64,000 nt of DNA, from positions 80,620 to 144,619 of the forward strand of contig NZ_PGCK01000011.1 of assembly GCF_021023085.1 (NCBI RefSeq). Reading direction: 5' to 3'. Every line of letters begins with the position of its first letter. The stretch's first letter is position 1. Positions 1-8,152 of this stretch are shown piece by piece. Position numbers and translations under genes: made by a program. This DNA is from Methanooceanicella nereidis (GTDB lineage Archaea > Halobacteriota > Methanocellia > Methanocellales > Methanocellaceae). A model generated the notes under the pieces. It had not been told where the DNA came from. It saw only the letters and a list, made by a program, of their open reading frames with translations, and made no database searches.

Positions 1-568
1 TGTTCCCGGATATCAGGTTATTATTTGAAGAATCGATAAACAAGCCTTCATCATTAAATATTACCTGGTTTTTTTCAACGATACAATGCTCACAGCCATC
101 CAGAATAATGCCGAAATAACAATCGGTTATCTTATTGTTTTTTATTATGGAATCATCCGAATTGATCCATAGACCGTAGTATTTCTTATTTTTATATACC
201 GGATCTCCGCAGTCATATAGCTCGGAATTGATCAATTGAAAACTGCTGCCTTCATCCACTAAAAAGATGTACGGGTATTCCGCATTGGATGAGGATATCA
301 TGGAATCATTGATATATAATCTCCCGCCATCCATGACCTCTATCCTGTACAGCCTGTCATGAGACGCATTTATTTCCAGCGTTACGTTATCTAACACCAG
401 CCATTCTCCGCGTTCTATGATGAGGTCTTCATCGAGCTTTATGGTGATATCCTTGTAAGAGTCGTATTTCGTAATGTTCGCTGCCGATGCATTACATACC
501 GGTGAGAAAAAGATGATGAGAGTTAGAAGAGATAATACACTGAAAAATGAGAATAAATATCTCTTCAT
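1..568 (-). CDS. Secreted parallel beta-helix (NosD/PbH1-like) protein, C-terminus outside window
   Basis: The reading frame is open from an ATG at 568 to the window edge (189 codons seen). The N-terminus is a signal peptide: a Lys/Arg start, about 18 hydrophobic residues, then an Ala/Ser-rich site near residue 28. After residue 120 short repeats appear with spaced G/N/I positions (GLWINSDDSIIKNNKITDC, then GIILDGCEHCIVEKNQVIF), typical of right-handed parallel beta-helix repeats in NosD-like and PbH1 proteins. The start is backed by GGGGTAT four bases upstream. Function is probably extracellular polysaccharide or surface binding; that is inference from the fold. The rest of the gene lies beyond base 1. 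Confidence 0.7.
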   Translation of the reverse strand, partial: MKRYLFSFFSVLSLLTLIIFFSPVCNASAANITKYDSYKDITIKLDEDLIIERGEWLVLDNVTLEINASHDRLYRIEVMDGGRLYINDSMISSSNAEYPYIFLVDEGSSFQLINSELYDCGDPVYKNKKYYGLWINSDDSIIKNNKITDCYFGIILDGCEHCIVEKNQVIFNDEGLFIDSSNNNLISGN

Positions 569-765
569 TTTGATACCCCTATGATAGTATAATACTTCGA
601 TAACAATAATTATTCATTTGATTAAAACTTTTCTTATTCATAGATAAATGGTCTGTACTATAAACTTATTTTCAAAATACATATTAACATAAAAAAGTAC
701 TTTGTGTCCCTTTATCGCCGTTGTACGCTACCGTTAAAAACTGCATGTAACATCTATTATGGGAT

Positions 766-1336
766 CGATGTTCTGCCGTTGTGCCTGTCGGATGGCAGGT
801 AGGCACGTAACCTCACAGAAACACAGAACCACAAATTTTTTTTAGAATTTAAGGTCACGAAAACCCAAAGGTTCACTCACCAAACCACAAATGGCTCCAG
901 TATCACCGTCAACGCACTAAAGTCTCTAATGCACGGCTTAATGCTCGAAGTGCTCTAATTCACCAACGCTAAAACAAGACCCGAACATTCTCCAAAAACA
1001 CTAAAGTTTAACTGCACGGTTGACGCTTACACGACAAATATATCACTGCTATAGGTCAAGGAGAACACAAACCGGGATATTAGACTTTCGTGCTTTGGGG
1101 AATGTTCGTGTCTTGTTTTAGCGTTGGTGACTTAGAGCAGGTTGGTGCGTTGAGCCGAGCGTTAGAGGTGTTAGTGCGTTGACGGTGATACTTGAGCCCT
1201 TTGTGGTTTGGTGAGTAAATTCTTAGTGCTTTTTGTGCCCTTAAAAAATCATATAAAAAAATTTTGTGTTTCCGTGTTTCTGTGAGGTTACGTGCCTGCC
1301 TGCCATCCGACAGGCACAACCATAAAAACTTCATCT
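766..1336. repeat. Long imperfect palindrome (element A), about 0.55 kb
   Basis: The left arm starting near 778 and the right arm ending near 1320 are inverted copies of each other: TGCCTGTCGGATGGCAGG at 783-800 reappears inverted near 1301-1316, followed on both sides by CTCACAGAAACAC and a T/A tract. Further in, ACCAACGCTAAAACAAGAC (about 962-980) faces its inverted copy near 1115-1134, and TCACCGTCAACGCACTAA (about 904-921) faces 1172-1190. Almost the whole element is arms, with a short centre near 1050-1075. No transposase is present; the 92-codon reading frame inside it is a by-product of the repeat. Related to copies at 12025-12499 and 63808-64000. Confidence 0.85.
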
Positions 1337-1389
1337 CAAAGACCAGTAAGTACGACACGTACTTTCATTCTTAAAACCTGAGCAAGACC

Positions 1390-1470
1390 CCGTTCATCAA
1401 AGATTTTGCGGTTAATAGTTCGTGTTCCTTAGTCGCATTTGTGCCTTAGTCGTGAAAAAAGAAATAATAT
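1390..1470. repeat. Possible degenerate fragment of a hairpin-type repeat
   Basis: The stretch with GTGTTCCTTAGTCGCATTTG and GTGCCTTAGTCGTG resembles one arm of the hairpin at 30012-30191 (CTTTGTG, CCTTGTTCGCC, GCGCTTAGTGG). The partner arm is not clear here. The remainder of 1337-1541 shows nothing else I can support. Confidence 0.35.
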
Positions 1471-1541
1471 TTTCAGGAATTAAGAAGACATAGCACTTTA
1501 GGCAAACGATTATTATTGGCATTGTGTTTAAACAAATAAGC

Positions 1542-3047
1542 TCAGAAAGCTTTTTCTACCTCCTCTATAACGGTCTTCAAAGTCTTGATCCTTGCATAAT
1601 ACTTATCGTTTGATTCGATTATGGTCCAGGGGGCGTAAGTTGTGCTGGTCCTTAACAGCATTTCATCGATAGCCACAGCATAATCATCCCACTTTGATCT
1701 GTTCCTCCAATCCTCGTCCGTTATCTTCCACTTTTTATGCACGTCCTGTTCCCGGAATTTAAACCTTTCGAACTGGACGTCCCTGTCTATATGAAGCCAG
1801 AATTTGATCAGGACAGATCCGAAATCCACAAGTGTCTCTTCCATCTCGTTTATCTCGCCGTATGCCCGCTTCCACTCTTCCTGGCTGCATAGCCCTTCCA
1901 CCCTCTCGACAAGAACCCTTCCATACCAGCTTCTATCGAATATGGTGATATGGCCTGCCTTCGGGAATTCCTTCCAGAACCTCCAAAGATAGTGGTGAGA
2001 CCGTTCGTAGTCGTCAGGCGAAGATATCGGTACTACTTCATAGCCTCTCGGGTCAAGGTTTTCTGTCAGTCTCTTAATATTCCCGCCTTTTCCCGATGCG
2101 TCCCATCCCTCGTATACTATGATGATAGGTATTTTCTTTATGAATGCCTCATATTGTATCTCTTTAATCCTGTCCTGATAGATCTTCAGCTTTTTCTTAT
2201 ACTCGTCAGCCGTCAGGGATCTTGACATGTCAACTTTTTCCAGTATCGAAGTGCTCATGTTTTTTATCCCGGGGATCTCAGACCGGATATCCTGCTTATC
2301 GTTCGTTCTTTCCGAGTCCAATTGTTCCAGCTTATTTTCTATGGCTTTGATCACTGTATCGAAGATCTTCACTCTCGCGAACCTTTTATCGTTCGCCTTG
2401 ATTATCGTCCAGGGAGCATATTCCGTATCCGTGCTTTCGATAATCTTCTCGATCACTGGAACGTATTTATTGTAATTTTTATGAAGGTTCCAGTCCTCTT
2501 TCGATATTATCCATGATGTAAGGGAATTTTTCTCCAATTTATCGAATCTCTTTTTTTGCTCCTTTTTACTGATATGAAGGAACAGTTTTATGATGACATA
2601 GCCTTCGTTAGCCAGTTGTTTTTCAAAATAGTTCACCTTATCAAAACATTCGAAATTCTTGACAGATCTTAAAGGGTCTTTCTTTTTTAAGTCGATGTCG
2701 AGTTTTTCTGCAAGTGTGCGCCTGTACCAGCTTTTTTCAAAGACAGCTATCCTGCCCCCGGCAGGGGTCCTGGTCCAGAACCTCCAGAAAAAAGGCCTTA
2801 ATGATTCCTCTTTATCAGGCTTTGATATTTGATAGACGTTAAATCCCCTGGGGTCCAGAGGCAATATGAGATCGTTGATCAGCTCACCTTTTCCGGAAGC
2901 GTCCCAGCCTTCAAAAACTATCATTATGGGCACTTTTTTATCCCTTGCCTGCCTTTGAAGCTCACCCAGCCTTATCTCCAGATCAGGGAATATACGATCA
3001 TATTCTTTTTTATCCATTTTTTTAGTGAGGTCGATCTTTTCAAACAT
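1542..3047 (-). CDS. pap: Polyphosphate:AMP/ADP phosphotransferase, tandem PPK2 domains
   Basis: Two PPK2 domains lie in one 501-residue chain, the layout of class II PPK2 (polyphosphate:AMP phosphotransferase, Pap), which transfers phosphate from polyphosphate to a nucleotide. Each domain has a Walker A motif GWDASGKG (residues 47-54 and 314-321). The second domain keeps the FDRSWYGR lid/catalytic motif and the paired WRFW; the first has FEKSWYRR, with Glu in place of Asp, so the N-terminal half may be structural as reported for other two-domain members. The gene stands alone with a spaced upstream region. Precise nucleotide specificity (AMP versus ADP or others) cannot be read from the sequence. 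Likely cytoplasmic, part of polyphosphate-based energy or stress metabolism. Confidence 0.9.
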   Translation of the reverse strand: MFEKIDLTKKMDKKEYDRIFPDLEIRLGELQRQARDKKVPIMIVFEGWDASGKGELINDLILPLDPRGFNVYQISKPDKEESLRPFFWRFWTRTPAGGRIAVFEKSWYRRTLAEKLDIDLKKKDPLRSVKNFECFDKVNYFEKQLANEGYVIIKLFLHISKKEQKKRFDKLEKNSLTSWIISKEDWNLHKNYNKYVPVIEKIIESTDTEYAPWTIIKANDKRFARVKIFDTVIKAIENKLEQLDSERTNDKQDIRSEIPGIKNMSTSILEKVDMSRSLTADEYKKKLKIYQDRIKEIQYEAFIKKIPIIIVYEGWDASGKGGNIKRLTENLDPRGYEVVPISSPDDYERSHHYLWRFWKEFPKAGHITIFDRSWYGRVLVERVEGLCSQEEWKRAYGEINEMEETLVDFGSVLIKFWLHIDRDVQFERFKFREQDVHKKWKITDEDWRNRSKWDDYAVAIDEMLLRTSTTYAPWTIIESNDKYYARIKTLKTVIEEVEKAF

Positions 3048-3229
3048 CGGAATACCTGTGTATCATGGTTTTGACTTAAATGCTGTTTTCGTTCGCCCGA
3101 GTATAAAATGTATATTTTATCGGGAAATGATATAATTATTGTATCCGTTTATTATTTTACTTATACTATGTAGTAACAATAGCTCTGAAAACAATAAAAA
3201 GCCTAAAAATATGCAAGGCAGGCATTTAG

Positions 3230-4591
3230 ATGAAGATCGCGGTAATGAACGGAAGCCCTAAAGGGGATAATAGTATAACTCTGCAATATATCGGCTACAT
3301 TAAAAACATGGTCAAGGGCCATGAATTTGAAGTCATTAACGTAGGCCACGATATAAAAAAGATAGAAAATGATACTACGCTGTTTTTATCCATCATGGAA
3401 AAAATACAAAATTCAGATGCGGTGATCTGGGCTTTTCCTGTATACCATCTTTCGGTTCCGTCACAGCTTAAAAGATTCATCGAGCTTATGTTTGAGCATT
3501 ACAGAAACGGAGACCTAAAAGATAAATACACGACTTCAATAACGACTTCGGCTCATTTTTTTGATAATCTCGCCCATGAATATATGCATTCGATATGCGA
3601 AGATCTCGATATGAGATATGTGGCGGGATTCTCTGCGGACATGATGGACCTGTTGAAAAAAGAAGAAAGGGACAACATGATCAAGTTCGCAAAAAACTTT
3701 TTAGAGCATGCGGAGAACAGGCTGCCTGTAGAAAAAAGATATCAGCCGATATCATATGATACTAAAGAGTTCATGCCGGCAGAGACCTCAAAGATACCAG
3801 CGGCTAAAGATCATAAGATAGTTCTTGTGACCGATGCGGGGGAAAATGATACTAACCTGAACAGGATGATCGAAATTTTCTTAAAAAGCATTCCGTGTAA
3901 CGTTGAAGTAGTCAATATCAATGACGCTGATATTAGGGGAGGATGCCTTGGCTGTATGAAATGTGCGTATGACGGCACATGTGTCTATAAAGACGATGTG
4001 ACAGGCATCTATAAAAATATCATTTTTCCGGCTGACGCCATGATCTATGCGACCAAGACCCGTGACAGGTACTTTTCGTCAAGGCTTAAGATGTTCTTTG
4101 ACAGGTCTTTTTTTAACGGGCACCGGCCAATGGCTCAAAATAAACAGATGGGCTATATCATATCAGGCCCGCTCAGGCAGCTGAATACATTAAGGCAAGA
4201 TCTTGAGTCAAGGGCTATGGTAGGTAACACTAATCTGGCAGGTATAGTAACGGATGAATATGATGACTCCGTTTACCTGACCTCGTTGATCCAAAACTTT
4301 TCAGGACAGCTTATAAAGAGCCTTGATGAGCAGATGAATAAGCCGCCTATGTTCCCCGGAGTCGGCGGGCACAAGATATTCAGGGACCTTGTCTATTCTT
4401 TAAGCGGCATATTCAGAGAAGACGATAGATTCTATAAAACCAACGGGCTATATGATTTCCCACAAAAGGACATCCGCGGAAGGGCTTTTAATCTCGCATT
4501 GAGATGGTCGTTAAAAATACCATTCATAAAGAAAGAGTTATACAATAACATGAGCAGGTACATGATCGAGCGGCTTAAAAAAATAAGTTAA
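3230..4591 (+). CDS. Two-domain NAD(P)H-dependent FMN reductase / iron-sulfur flavoprotein
   Basis: Two flavodoxin-like FMN reductase domains are fused. The first begins with the FMN phosphate loop MNGSPKGDNS (residues 6-15) and carries FPVYHLSVPSQLKRF. The second starts near residue 195 (KIVLVTDAGENDTN) and has a compact cysteine cluster C239-x2-C242-x2-C245-x5-C251, which fits the CX2CX2CX4-7C 4Fe-4S motif of methanogen iron-sulfur flavoproteins (Isf). The first domain lacks that motif. Isf family proteins move electrons from ferredoxin and help remove O2/H2O2 in methanogens; that role is inferred here. The ATG at 3230 follows GGCAGGCATTTAG. The double-domain length (453 residues) is about twice the usual Isf size. 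Confidence 0.85.
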   Translation: MKIAVMNGSPKGDNSITLQYIGYIKNMVKGHEFEVINVGHDIKKIENDTTLFLSIMEKIQNSDAVIWAFPVYHLSVPSQLKRFIELMFEHYRNGDLKDKYTTSITTSAHFFDNLAHEYMHSICEDLDMRYVAGFSADMMDLLKKEERDNMIKFAKNFLEHAENRLPVEKRYQPISYDTKEFMPAETSKIPAAKDHKIVLVTDAGENDTNLNRMIEIFLKSIPCNVEVVNINDADIRGGCLGCMKCAYDGTCVYKDDVTGIYKNIIFPADAMIYATKTRDRYFSSRLKMFFDRSFFNGHRPMAQNKQMGYIISGPLRQLNTLRQDLESRAMVGNTNLAGIVTDEYDDSVYLTSLIQNFSGQLIKSLDEQMNKPPMFPGVGGHKIFRDLVYSLSGIFREDDRFYKTNGLYDFPQKDIRGRAFNLALRWSLKIPFIKKELYNNMSRYMIERLKKIS

Positions 4592-4686
4592 CAAAAGATC
4601 TAAATTTTTATTGCTGAACCAGATAGCTATCAGTAAAACTCATTTTTTTAAAACAAAATTTATCCAATAAATATTTAACATTATTA

Positions 4687-5256
4687 ATGAAAATCAATAG
4701 TGATACAATGATACCTTTAAACCGGATCTCATCGCTGGATATCGACATATCGAAAGAAATAGACAGGATAATCGGATCATGTGGAAAGCATTCGATACCT
4801 AAAGACCGTGCAGCTATTCAAAAAGTATCTCAAACATATGAAAACCTAAAAACACTGGGATTTTTCGACCTTGTTGCCAGGAAATTTAATAATAATGAAC
4901 ATCTGACAAGAAGATTATTCCGGTATTATGACATGTTCGAGGGTGACGCAGTATCCGGAAAAATATTTTTTATCGTCGAATTCACAAAAGAGGCAATGGA
5001 AGCCTTTTTAGACGACGGCCAGGTAGCGTTAAAATTAAGAGAATGGCTTGTATCCTCATATAAAGAGCTATTTGATCTGAAAAATAATGAAAAGGACCTA
5101 AATAATCTGGAGCTGTGGAATAAAACATTTAGCGGGAAAAATTCTCGCTTACCTTCGGGCGTTAAGGCGATACCGTTCTATAAAGAGGATCTTTGCGACG
5201 GGATACCTGCATTGATCATCGTGCTCGTAAAGGAAACTGAACATAGTAATGCTTGA
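4687..5256 (+). CDS. Hypothetical cytoplasmic protein
   Basis: I do not recognise this 189-residue protein. It is soluble, charged and has no signal peptide. A helical middle (KVSQTYENLKTLGFFDLVARKF) leads into a mixed alpha/beta C-terminal part with FYKEDLCDGIPALIIVLVKE. A second ATG at 4708 is preceded by AGTGAT with 3-nt spacing, matching the SD spacing common in this window, so the true start may be 4708 (182 residues). It sits between an iron-sulfur flavoprotein gene and a TfoX-like gene on the same strand, but spacing of 95 and 65 bases gives no firm operon. Confidence 0.65.
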   Translation: MKINSDTMIPLNRISSLDIDISKEIDRIIGSCGKHSIPKDRAAIQKVSQTYENLKTLGFFDLVARKFNNNEHLTRRLFRYYDMFEGDAVSGKIFFIVEFTKEAMEAFLDDGQVALKLREWLVSSYKELFDLKNNEKDLNNLELWNKTFSGKNSRLPSGVKAIPFYKEDLCDGIPALIIVLVKETEHSNA

Positions 5257-5321
5257 CATAACGAATATTTAATAAATAAATATAGTAAACTCTTGTGTTA
5301 GATCTTATCGGTGGTATTATC

Positions 5322-5693
5322 ATGGAGTGGGAAAAGGTATCGGACGAAAAAAGCGAATTACTGGGATCAAGCATTAAGGATCTTGTCACCGAAAAAAAGA
5401 AAATGTTCGGATGTCCGGTATATTTTGTCAATAATAATATGTTCACGGGCGTGCATGGAAGTAACATATTCTTAAGGCTATCAGAGGAAGATAGGGAAAA
5501 GATACTATCAGAATTCGAAAGCGTCAGTATATTCGAGCCCGTGAAAGGGCGAAAGATGAAAGAATATGTCGTACTGTCGCCAGCAATATTTAATGATAAT
5601 GATCTTTTTAAACAATGGCTTTCACGTTCGCATGAATATGTTTCAGGTATGCCGGAAAGATCGCCTAAGAAGAGTAAAAGTAAAAAACCTTAG
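5322..5693 (+). CDS. TfoX N-terminal-domain protein
   Basis: The 123-residue product matches the TfoX/Sxy N-terminal domain: a KMFGCPVYFVNNNMFTGV segment, then IFLRLSEEDREKI and a C-terminal FEPVKGRKMKEYVVLSP. This small domain occurs alone in many archaea and bacteria and its biochemical role is not settled; the competence-regulator role belongs to gammaproteobacterial Sxy and should not be transferred. A basic tail (SPKKSKSKKP) ends the protein. I chose ATG 5322 instead of GTG 5295 because GGTGGTAT lies just upstream and family members start at this point. Confidence 0.8.
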   Translation: MEWEKVSDEKSELLGSSIKDLVTEKKKMFGCPVYFVNNNMFTGVHGSNIFLRLSEEDREKILSEFESVSIFEPVKGRKMKEYVVLSPAIFNDNDLFKQWLSRSHEYVSGMPERSPKKSKSKKP

Positions 5694-5769
5694 ATCGGCT
5701 ATAATTACATTTTTTGTCCGGCGGCACAATTATGAACATAGGCCGGATAAAAAATGTTAAAATATTCTT

Positions 5770-6333
5770 TTATTCTTCCCTGTCCAGCTTCATTATTTTA
5801 TATGCTATTGCACCTATCACGGCAAGGATCATTCCCGGCAGTAACGTGACAGGGAAACAACAGATCACATGCCCGATCATCGTCGATAGTATCGCATCAA
5901 CTGAGACTATGTTAAACGACGAAAATAAGCTTAATGCCATATCCACGATTATCGCTACAGGCCTGTGAATGATCTCGGCCACGACAGCAGAAAATGCCCC
6001 TATGCCGGCCGCATCGCTTTTTGTATTGATATACTCTGCAGCAAATTTTACCGATAACATCCCGGAAATGAGAAATACTATCAGTGTGAGGCTCATGAAC
6101 AACAGGTAAACTACACTGAGCAAAGCAGTGTTCCCCGCGGAAGGTTCGGGCATGCTCATAGTAATATTTTCATTGCTGGTGTAATTGTCCGCCCAGGAAA
6201 TAGCATCATCATTAAAGTCAGTGCCGCCGACGACATTGACTATCAGGGAGTTTATAATGGTAAGGAAAATAAGCGCGGCCCCGCATATGATACCTGCTTT
6301 TATTGCCTTTACATATTTTTCTTCCGTGAGCAT
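5770..6333 (-). CDS. Four-helix membrane protein, dispersed paralog family (copy 1)
   Basis: An integral membrane protein of about 185 residues with four hydrophobic segments. Its start (EEKYVKAIKAGIICGAALIF) resembles the starts of the genes at 26843-27346 and 44458-44871, and the C-terminal helix (GMILAVIGAIAYKIMKL) also matches theirs. The loop after helix 1 is acidic and Asn-rich. No known domain is recognised. The annotated ATG at 6333 lies only one base after the SD GGAGG; alignment with the paralogs (MEPKYAQAVKAG, MDEKYISAIKAG) and usual SD spacing would place the start at an ACG codon, 6327-6325. Confidence 0.75.
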   Translation of the reverse strand: MLTEEKYVKAIKAGIICGAALIFLTIINSLIVNVVGGTDFNDDAISWADNYTSNENITMSMPEPSAGNTALLSVVYLLFMSLTLIVFLISGMLSVKFAAEYINTKSDAAGIGAFSAVVAEIIHRPVAIIVDMALSLFSSFNIVSVDAILSTMIGHVICCFPVTLLPGMILAVIGAIAYKIMKLDREE

Positions 6334-6486
6334 ACCTCCGCGATGATAAAAATGAAACGATTAACTGGTTATTAATTATTAAATAATGTTCACTGTTTAT
6401 AACATTTATCGATATGACCGATACAAAGGTAACCAGTGGTATATAAAAAGGCAGGGATTTATTAAATGAAAATTATCCGGAGATGA

Positions 6487-6720
6487 TCAAATGTCGTCTT
6501 CTTCATCGATGCTCACGATGTCCAGCGATTCGTCATGAAAGGGCTTAATATCCGAATCTATCTCGTCAAGACTGACATCTTCCGCGGAGTGAACATCTAC
6601 GTCCGTATTTAATATGTTCGCCTTTTGCTTTCTGGCAAAGCAGAAATAGTTGGCGAAGTCATTCATATCCCCTATGATGACTAATTCATTCTTATGTGCG
6701 GCAAGCGAAATGTAAGTGAT
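6487..6720 (-). CDS. Small acidic protein, probable non-AUG (ATC) start
   Basis: An open frame of 77 codons reads ITYISLAAHKNELVIIGDMN at its start and ends in a very acidic tail (DIVSIDEEDDI). A strong SD, AGGAGGA, lies exactly 7 nt before an ATC codon at 6720, the same GGAGG-to-start distance as in the good SD sites of this window, while no ATG, GTG or TTG exists in frame between there and the upstream stop. The first in-frame ATG is at 6666 (59 residues). Codon usage is coding-like and the N-terminal part looks like a beta-strand/helix fold. Function unknown. Confidence 0.5.
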   Translation of the reverse strand: MTYISLAAHKNELVIIGDMNDFANYFCFARKQKANILNTDVDVHSAEDVSLDEIDSDIKPFHDESLDIVSIDEEDDI

Positions 6721-6941
6721 TGCTATTCCTCCTATATCTAATATAATATATATTTTTTAATAGGACAAATAGTTTTAGTGTAATAAAAAAAATGATATAA
6801 AGAAAATAATTATAATTAATAATAATGTAGATAATGCCATAAAAACAAAATTGGTCATTGTGCGTCCCGGATAATATTGTATTAGCATTACAGGATGTCG
6901 TAGATGATAATCACACAAGAACTTGGGATCATAAATAATGA

Positions 6942-7005
6942 TTAAAAATAAAATGCCCTAAAGATCACGAAGGGCAAAAAATGATACTGCCCATATCAGT
7001 ATCAT
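6942..7005 (-). terminator. Double hairpin terminator after the gene at 7002-7409
   Basis: Two stems follow the stop on the minus strand: ATGATACTG/CAGTATCAT (6981-6989 with 6997-7005, overlapping the stop codon) and TGCCCT/AGGGCA (6954-6959 with 6971-6976), the latter followed by a T-rich tract on the minus strand (6942-6953). Confidence 0.7.
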
Positions 7006-7409
7006 TCAGTATACTGGATCGGCTTTTCGTTTATCATGTCCCATCTGGAATCCATAATGGCAGAAATGACCTTACCTTTAGATACGATTATCCTTGCATT
7101 ATGGTGTGTCAATGCCTGTGTCACAGGAACCCCTGTGCGGTCACCATATCCGCCATGCGCGGACGTGAATTCTGCTGCAATGGCATATGTATACGGCATA
7201 CGCAACGTATCCCAATAATAAACGTTCAGCGTATCAGGTATCCCGTCGAATTTATATGTCTCGTCGTTCATGACGAAATTTTTTGCCACCAGCACAGCAT
7301 GATCAGGCGTATATATCTCATGCGGCTTTTTATCGGTCATGATGATCCCTGCAAGCCCTGCGACCAGGATCATCGATATTATGCTCAGCGATACTACGAA
7401 CTTATCCAT
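7002..7409 (-). CDS. Membrane-anchored or secreted hypothetical protein
   Basis: The 135-residue product starts MDKFVVSLSIISMILVAGLAGIIM, a single hydrophobic anchor or signal segment, followed by a roughly 110-residue extracytoplasmic domain containing PDHAVLVAKNFVMNDETYKFDG and an Ala/Tyr-rich core. The pattern (an N-terminal helix with AxxxAxxFV, then beta-rich sequence ending in a KVISAIMDSRWDM segment) is reminiscent of PepSY-like or inhibitor-type folds, but I cannot assign it. Double hairpins follow the stop, so it is probably monocistronic; the peroxiredoxin-like gene lies 79 bases upstream on the same strand. Confidence 0.7.
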   Translation of the reverse strand: MDKFVVSLSIISMILVAGLAGIIMTDKKPHEIYTPDHAVLVAKNFVMNDETYKFDGIPDTLNVYYWDTLRMPYTYAIAAEFTSAHGGYGDRTGVPVTQALTHHNARIIVSKGKVISAIMDSRWDMINEKPIQYTE

Positions 7410-7488
7410 TTTATATCTCTATAAAGCATCAGACATGATGAATAATAAGCATTACTTTAGGTACGAAAAAAATGGTAGCTAAAAAAGA

Positions 7489-7974
7489 TCAAACACCGGT
7501 ATCCAGCTGCCTTAATTTATTCGCGATATCCGTGGCCGGAATGACATCGCCCGTATCACTTAAGGTCTGCTTGTACCTTATTATACCCGTCTTATCGATG
7601 ACGAATACTGTGATCGCCAGTTCATCCTTATCGGCATTATATACACGATATTCGTCTATTATCCTGTGCCGGGGATCGCTTATCATCTTGAATTTTATTC
7701 CAAGCCGGTCGGATATTTCTTTCAGAGATCTTTCATCATTCATGCTGATAGCGACTACCTCGCCATCCTGATAACTGATACGGTTATAATCCCGGTTAAG
7801 TTCTTCAAGTTCCTTCAGGCTTATCTCCGAGCCCTTGCCCTTATGAAATAACAGGACAAGGTTACCTCTTCCCGTATACCCCCGGGAGTTAAAGGCCATC
7901 CCGTTGATATCAGTAGCTTCGAACATCGGTGCTATGATACCTTCATGGACTTTTACCTTACTTATACCGACCAT
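7489..7974 (-). CDS. Peroxiredoxin/AhpC-TSA-fold protein without cysteine
   Basis: The 161-residue sequence has the redoxin layout: an IAPMFEATDINGMAF start, VLLFHKGKGS where the peroxidatic Cys loop sits, ELEELNRDYNR helix, then VVAISMNDERSLKEI, KFKMISDPRHRIIDEY and VFVIDKTGIIRYKQ. These are the standard AhpC/TSA (bacterioferritin comigratory protein-like) core elements. No cysteine occurs anywhere in the chain, so the peroxidatic cysteine of the PxxxTxxC loop is missing and peroxidase activity is unlikely. GGTGAAT precedes the ATG at a good distance. A binding or regulatory role is inference. Confidence 0.8.
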   Translation of the reverse strand: MVGISKVKVHEGIIAPMFEATDINGMAFNSRGYTGRGNLVLLFHKGKGSEISLKELEELNRDYNRISYQDGEVVAISMNDERSLKEISDRLGIKFKMISDPRHRIIDEYRVYNADKDELAITVFVIDKTGIIRYKQTLSDTGDVIPATDIANKLRQLDTGV

Positions 7975-8152
7975 AAATATTCACCAGAACGGAATCTGAT
8001 ATGCCGGTTTAAAAGCATAATTCAGGAAAAAAACAAAAGTTGTCATATTCTCTGGCTTTCACTCGAGATCATTTAGTTTTTAAATATATCAAGCACCAGA
8101 GCATACACTCCGATAAGCGAATATGCGCAGGATACCGGCGGCATTATGATCT

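Noticed and set aside
1080..1358. 92-codon reading frame on the minus strand
   Set aside because: It lies entirely within the right half of palindromic element A and its flank; no SD and no protein-like pattern.
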